64,000 bases of DNA, from the NCBI GenBank assembly GCA_001899285.1, contig MKWA01000010.1, forward strand, positions 93,019 to 157,018, read 5' to 3'. Within the stretch, counting starts at the first letter, position 1. Every line of letters starts with the position of its first letter. Source of the DNA: Rhizobiales bacterium 64-17 (lineage in GTDB: Bacteria; Pseudomonadota; Alphaproteobacteria; Rhizobiales; Xanthobacteraceae). The notes under the pieces were generated by a model. The model was not told the DNA's origin. It saw only the letters and a list, made by a program, of their open reading frames with translations, and searched no databases. This document shows, piece after piece, positions 57,109-64,000 of the stretch. Made by a program: the position numbers and the translations under genes.

Positions 57109-60066
57109 TTAGCCCAACGCCTCGTCGAGCAGTTGTTTCAGTTGCGCGAAATGCTTCGACATCTGTCCGACCGCGGTTGATGCCGACGCCGGACGCGTCG
57201 CGTAGCGCGGACGGCGTTGCTTCGCCTCGATCTGGTTGAGCACCCACTCGATGTAATGCTCGACGAAATGCCACGCGCCCATATTACGCGGCTCTTCCTG
57301 GCACCAGACGATCTCCGCCTGCTTGAAGCGCGACAGCTCGTTGGCGATCGCCTTGGTCGGGAACGGATAGAGCTGCTCGACGCGCAGGATATAGATGTCG
57401 TCGATGCCGCGCTTCTCGCGCTCCTCGTAGAGATCGTAATAGACCTTGCCGGTGCACAGGATGACGCGACGAATCTTGTCGTCGGCGACGAGCTTGATCT
57501 TCTCGTTCGCCAGCAGTTGCGCGTCGTCCCACAACACGCGGTGGAACGAGGTGCCCGGCCCCATCTCGTCGAGCCGTGACACCGCGCGCTTGTGGCGCAA
57601 CAGCGACTTCGGCGTCATCAGGATCAGCGGCTTGCGGATATCGCGCTTCAACTGCCGGCGCAGGATGTGGAAGTAATTCGCCGGCGTGGTGCAGTTGGCG
57701 ACCTGCATGTTGTCTTCAGCGCACATCTGCAGGAAGCGTTCGAGACGCGCGGAGGAGTGCTCCGGCCCCTGGCCCTCATAGCCATGCGGCAGCAGGCAGA
57801 CGAGGCCGCACATGCGCAGCCACTTGCGCTCGCCCGAGGAGATGAACTGGTCGAACACGACCTGCGCGCCGTTGGCGAAGTCGCCGAACTGCGCTTCCCA
57901 CAGTGTCAGCGCGTTCGGTTCCGCAGTCGAATAGCCGTACTCGTAACCGAGCACCGCTTCTTCCGACAGCATCGAGTTCATGACCTCGTACTGGCCCTGA
58001 ACGTCCTCGAGATGATTGAACGACGTGTAGCGGTCCTCGGTGTTCTGGTCGAACAGTACCGAGTGCCGCTGCGAGAACGTGCCGCGCTCGCTGTCCTGGC
58101 CGGACAGACGCACGCGATGGCCTTCCTTGAGCAGCGTGCAGAACGCCAGAGCCTCGCCGGTCGCCCAGTCGATGCCCTCGCCGGTCTCGAATGCCTTGGC
58201 GCGCGCATCGAGAAAGCGCTGCACCGTGCGATGGATGGCGAAACCTTCCGGCACCGTGGTGATCTTCTTGCCGATGGCACGCAACTCATCGAGCTTGACG
58301 CCGGTGTCGCCGCGGCGCGGGTCTTCGGCGTCGCTCGCGGCCTTCATGCCGGACCAGCGGCCGTCGAGCCAGTCGGCCTTGTTCGGCTTGTAGCTGGTGC
58401 CAGCTTCGAATTCGGCGTCGAGGCGCGCGCGCCAGTCCGCCTTCATCTTCTCGACTTCGCCTTCGGTGACGACCTCTTCGGCGATCAGCTTCTTGCTGTA
58501 AAGCTCCAGCGTCGAGGCATGCGCGCGGATTTTCTTGTACATCAGCGGCTGGGTGAACGAGGGCTCGTCGCCTTCGTTGTGGCCGAACCGCCGGTAGCAG
58601 AACATGTCGATGACCACCGGCTTGGCGAACTGCTGCCGGTATTCGATCGCCACCTTGGCGGCGAAGGTCACCGCTTCCGGATCGTCGCCGTTCACGTGCA
58701 GGATCAGCGCCTCGATCATCTTCGCCACGTCGGACGGATACGGCGACGAGCGCGAATAGCGCGGATAGGTGGTAAAGCCGATCTGGTTGTTGACGATGAA
58801 ATGGATCGAACCGCCGGTGCGATAGCCTTTCAGCTCCGACAGGCCGAAGCATTCCGCCACCACGCCCTGACCGGCGAACGCGGCATCGCCGTGGATCAGC
58901 ATCGGCAGCACCATGCTGCGGTCATCGGGCGTCGCACCGTGCTGGTCCTGTTTGGCGCGGACCTTGCCGAGTGTCACCGGATCGACGATTTCCAGATGCG
59001 ACGGGTTGGCGGTGAGCGAGAGGTGGACCTTGTTGCCATCGAACTCGCGGTCCGACGAGGCGCCGAGGTGATACTTCACGTCGCCGGAGCCTTCGACGTC
59101 TTCCGGCGTCGCCGAGCCGCCCTTGAACTCATGGAACAGGACGCGGTGCGGCTTGCCCATCACCTGGGTGAGCACGTTGAGGCGGCCGCGATGCGGCATG
59201 CCGAGCACGATCTCCTGCACGCCGAGATTGCCGCCGCGCTTGATGATCTGTTCGAGCGCCGGGATCAGCGCCTCGCCGCCATCGAGACCGAACCGCTTGG
59301 TGCCGGTGAACTTGACGTCGAGGAATTTCTCGAAGCCTTCCGCCTCAACGAGCTTGTTGAGGATCGCGCGCTTGCCCTCGCGGGTGAAGGTGATCTCCTT
59401 GTCGCGGCCTTCCATCCGCTCCTGGATCCACTGCTTCTGCGCACCATTCGAGATGTGCATGAACTCGACGCCGACGGTCTGGCAGTAGGTGCGGCGCAGG
59501 ATCGCGACGATCTCGCGGAGCGTTGCGAATTCGAGACCGAGCACATTGTCGAGGAAGATCTTGCGGTCCATGTCGGCTTCGGCGAAGCCATAGGACTTGG
59601 GATCAAGCTCCTCGTCGTTCTTTTCCGGCTCGAGACCGAGCGGGTCGAGATTGGCGTGGAAATGCCCGCGCGCGCGATAGGCGCGGATCAGCATCAGCGC
59701 GTGGATCGAATCCCGCGTGGCCTGCTGCACATTGGTGGCAGATAATTCGACGCCCTTGGCTTGCGCTTTGCCGGCGATCTTCTCGCCGAGCTTCTTCTCG
59801 GTCTCGGCCCAGTTGCCGTCGAGCGCGGCGACCAGATCGCCGCCTTCGCGCACCGGCCATGCCGGGTTGGCCCAGGAGGGGCCATTGGCCAGCTTGTCGA
59901 CCGCGCTGCGGTCGTCCTTCAGCGCCTCAAAGAACTCGCGCCACTCGGCGTCGACCGAGTTGGGGTTCGCTTCAAATTTTGCTTGGAGCTGGTCGATGTA
60001 AGCGGCGTTGCCGCCATACAGAAAAGACGTGCGGGCAAACGCCGCATTGGCATCCTGGCGTGACAT
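57109..60066 (-). CDS. sucA: 2-oxoglutarate dehydrogenase E1 component
   Basis: A 985-residue thiamine-diphosphate enzyme that decarboxylates 2-oxoglutarate. The N-terminal SFLYGGNAAYIDQLQAKF segment binds the complex. LGMPHRGRLNVLTQVMGKPH, HGDAAFAGQGVVAECFGLSE and GGSIHFIVNNQIGFTTYPR are the ThDP-site signatures. VCLLPHGYEGQGPEHSSARL lies in the pyrimidine domain. Length is normal for Rhizobiales. Confidence 0.98.
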   Translation of the reverse strand: MSRQDANAAFARTSFLYGGNAAYIDQLQAKFEANPNSVDAEWREFFEALKDDRSAVDKLANGPSWANPAWPVREGGDLVAALDGNWAETEKKLGEKIAGKAQAKGVELSATNVQQATRDSIHALMLIRAYRARGHFHANLDPLGLEPEKNDEELDPKSYGFAEADMDRKIFLDNVLGLEFATLREIVAILRRTYCQTVGVEFMHISNGAQKQWIQERMEGRDKEITFTREGKRAILNKLVEAEGFEKFLDVKFTGTKRFGLDGGEALIPALEQIIKRGGNLGVQEIVLGMPHRGRLNVLTQVMGKPHRVLFHEFKGGSATPEDVEGSGDVKYHLGASSDREFDGNKVHLSLTANPSHLEIVDPVTLGKVRAKQDQHGATPDDRSMVLPMLIHGDAAFAGQGVVAECFGLSELKGYRTGGSIHFIVNNQIGFTTYPRYSRSSPYPSDVAKMIEALILHVNGDDPEAVTFAAKVAIEYRQQFAKPVVIDMFCYRRFGHNEGDEPSFTQPLMYKKIRAHASTLELYSKKLIAEEVVTEGEVEKMKADWRARLDAEFEAGTSYKPNKADWLDGRWSGMKAASDAEDPRRGDTGVKLDELRAIGKKITTVPEGFAIHRTVQRFLDARAKAFETGEGIDWATGEALAFCTLLKEGHRVRLSGQDSERGTFSQRHSVLFDQNTEDRYTSFNHLEDVQGQYEVMNSMLSEEAVLGYEYGYSTAEPNALTLWEAQFGDFANGAQVVFDQFISSGERKWLRMCGLVCLLPHGYEGQGPEHSSARLERFLQMCAEDNMQVANCTTPANYFHILRRQLKRDIRKPLILMTPKSLLRHKRAVSRLDEMGPGTSFHRVLWDDAQLLANEKIKLVADDKIRRVILCTGKVYYDLYEEREKRGIDDIYILRVEQLYPFPTKAIANELSRFKQAEIVWCQEEPRNMGAWHFVEHYIEWVLNQIEAKQRRPRYATRPASASTAVGQMSKHFAQLKQLLDEALG

Positions 60067-60175
60067 TCTCTCGTTCCTTCACAGGGCACCTGCCCCGGCC
60101 CAAGGGCGCCTAGGTAAGTGAACCCGCGACCCCCGATGGAACGATTACTACCGCTGATTTGTGTCCAGCGTAAGA

Positions 60176-60196
60176 CCCCGGACGTTTGGTCCGGGG
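60176..60196. other. Stem-loop between sucD and sucA
   Basis: CCCCGGAC (60176-60183) and GTCCGGGG (60189-60196) form an 8-bp stem with a 5-base loop. Its T-run (60200-60204) lies on the plus-strand side, so it is a poor terminator for the minus-strand operon. It may be an RNA-stability or processing element. Confidence 0.6.
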
Positions 60197-60244
60197 CCGT
60201 TTTTGCATTTTCAGGCTCTAGTGCTGAATCAAGATTTCAGCACT

Positions 60245-61128
60245 TCAGCCCTTCAACACCTCGACCAGCGTCTTGCCCATGCGCGCCGGCGACGGCGACA
60301 CCTTGATCCCGGCCGACTCCATGGCCGCGATCTTGGATTCCGCATCGCCCTTGCCACCGGAGATGATCGCGCCGGCATGGCCCATGCGGCGGCCGGGCGG
60401 CGCCGTGCGGCCGGCGATGAAGCCGACCATCGGCTTCTTGCGACCGCGCTTGGCCTCATCCTTGAGGAATTGCGCCGCGTCCTCTTCGGCCGAGCCGCCG
60501 ATCTCACCGATCATCACGATCGACTTGGTCTTCTCGTCGGCCAGAAACATCTCAAGCACGTCGATGAACTCGGTGCCCTTCACCGGGTCGCCGCCGATGC
60601 CGACCGCGGTGGTCTGGCCGAGCCCTTCGCGCGTGGTCTGGAACACCGCTTCGTAGGTCAGCGTGCCGGAGCGCGAGACGATGCCGACCGAGCCGGTCTT
60701 GAAGATGTTGCCCGGCATGATGCCGATCTTGCATTCGCCGGCGGTCATCACGCCGGGGCAGTTCGGGCCGATGAGACGCGACTTCGATCCGGCAAGCGAG
60801 CGCTTCACCTTGACCATGTGGCTCACCGGGATGCCCTCGGTGATGGCGACGATCAGTTCGATCTCGGCGTCGATCGCCTCGGCGATGGCGTCGGCGGCGC
60901 CCGCCGGCGGCACATAGATCACGCTCGCGGTGGCGCCGGTCTTGTCCTTCGCCTCCTGCACGGTGTCGAACACCGGCAGATTGAGATGCGTCGAGCCACC
61001 TTTGCCGGGCGCGACGCCACCGACCATCTTGGTGCCGTAGGCAATCGCCTGCTCGGAATGGAACGTGCCGTTCTTGCCGGTGAAGCCCTGGCAGATAACC
61101 TTGGTGTGTTTGTCGATCAGGACGGACA

Positions 61129-61129
<1 letters not shown>
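60245..61129 (-). CDS. sucD: Succinyl-CoA synthetase alpha subunit
   Basis: A 294-residue subunit carrying the phospho-His. [20 protein letters not shown] starts the CoA-binding domain, [15 protein letters not shown] and [15 protein letters not shown] follow, and [12 protein letters not shown] contains the active His. The ATG shares its A with the sucC stop (TGATG). Confidence 0.98.
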
Positions 61130-62298
<1,169 letters not shown>

Positions 62299-62410
62299 CT
62301 CGCCTCCCGCCCGCCGGTGATGCCCCGCCGCGGCGGAGCATCCGGACCATTCCTGACAGATCAGTCTTCAGCCGGATCGCCTGCTGACGCGGGCGATGAG
62401 TACCCTTTCG

Positions 62411-63535
<1,125 letters not shown>

Positions 63536-63687
63536 TCATGGAAATCGTCATCGGACTGCCCGCGCCGTTTCTGGCATACATTATTCCAACCTCAGTCCGA
63601 CTTTTTGTCTAGAGGGAAAATGTGCTGCGGTTGCGAAGGAAATCGTGCTGCAGGGCGGCGGGGCGGGCATAGCGCTGTGGCCGCCCC

Positions 63688-63726
63688 GTCCTTCGAGACG
63701 CGCCTGCGGCGCTCCTCAGGATGAGG
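63688..63726. repeat. Half copy of the CTCATCCTGAGGA palindromic repeat
   Basis: CCTTCGAGACGCGCCTGCGG continues to GCTCCTCAGGATGAGG. It equals the right half of the elements at 40299-40404, 54009-54122 and 55582-55695. Confidence 0.75.
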
Positions 63727-63754
63727 CGGTACGAGAGCCGCACGGACCCTCCAC

Positions 63755-63835
63755 GTCATGCGCGGGCTTGACCCGCGCATCCATCTTCCTTGCTGCACAG
63801 TGAAGCTGGATGGCCGGGTCAAGCCCGGCCATGAC
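63755..63835. repeat. REP-like palindromic pair
   Basis: GTCATGCGCGGGCTTGACCC at 63755-63774 and on to 63783 is followed, after a short spacer, by a facing copy ending AAGCCCGGCCATGAC (63821-63835). Each half is itself palindromic around GGGTCAAGCCC/GGGCTTGACCC. This type is widespread in the Bradyrhizobiaceae. Confidence 0.8.
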
Positions 63836-64000
63836 GGTTGAGAGAGTTGCGTATGCCATCACGCTTTGAGCGTGCTCTTGTCCTCCAATGCGATTGTCAA
63901 ACAGCCCGCGCTTTCGCGCCGATGACATACAGACAAGCATCATCGCCCGTATTGTTTGGCCGGCGCCGGGTGCGCCCGTCGTTCTCATCCCTCGATGATT

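Noticed and set aside
60176..60204. Stem-loop after sucD as operon terminator
   Set aside because: The T-run is on the wrong strand side for minus-strand transcription, and sucA follows in the same conserved cluster.
63592..63988. Two overlapping minus-strand open frames near the right end
   Set aside because: Their sequences contain translated palindromic repeats (MAGLDPAIQ, MDARVKPAHD type), which are frequent false genes in this group.

Overview
The window looks like part of an alphaproteobacterial chromosome of the order Rhizobiales (Hyphomicrobiales), probably the Bradyrhizobiaceae/Xanthobacteraceae group. The reasons are the high GC content, the mdh-sucC-sucD-sucA-sucB-lpd gene order, an F1-only atpHAGDC operon without the F0 genes, the obgE-proB-proA-nadD-rsfS-rlmH-envC-ctpA-rppH order, and dispersed palindromic repeats typical of that group. 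The species cannot be named from the sequence alone.

Region 1 (1-5194) is lower-GC accessory DNA. It holds an XRE regulator, two very small membrane proteins, and a minus-strand set made of a metallophosphoesterase with membrane segments, a membrane coiled-coil protein and a small secreted protein.

Region 2 (5195-21438) is a 16.2-kb integrated element inserted in the 3' end of tRNA-Ser(CGA). The last 15 bases of the tRNA gene (21424-21438) are repeated exactly at 5195-5209, and a tyrosine integrase lies next to the intact tRNA. Inside are a primase-polymerase/helicase, large and small terminase subunits, a possible scaffold protein and several uncharacterised phage-type genes. There is an AlpA-like regulator, a 12-bp iteron array with a hairpin and AT-rich flank (candidate origin), and a shared dyad in front of both left-arm transcription units. 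A cluster of tiny genes follows, then a restriction cassette (candidate nuclease, controller protein, C5 methyltransferase, Vsr), a ribbon-helix-helix protein and the integrase. No portal, capsid or tail gene is recognisable, so the element resembles a phage satellite or phage-derived island more than a complete prophage. This is the best candidate for an undescribed system.

Region 3 (21.5-39.8 kb) is core genome, mostly on the plus strand: a KdpD/KdpE-like two-component system, rplU-rpmA, an acetyltransferase, a DMT transporter (minus), obgE, proB, proA, nadD, rsfS, rlmH, an EnvC-like protein, ctpA, a divergent polysaccharide deacetylase, rppH, an AAA ATPase and a DUF533 protein.

Region 4 (39.8-54.0 kb) has the minus-strand atpHAG-(ohr)-DC operon with an Ohr/OsmC peroxidase gene between atpG and atpD. 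Divergent from it are a heme oxygenase and a bacteriophytochrome. A textbook guanidine-II riboswitch then precedes a Gdx/SugE exporter, followed by a TSUP permease, priA (minus), xerC and a DUF4337 protein.

Region 5 (54.0-63.4 kb) is the TCA-cycle cluster mdh-sucC-sucD-sucA-sucB-lpd on the minus strand. The last 0.6 kb holds only palindromic repeats.
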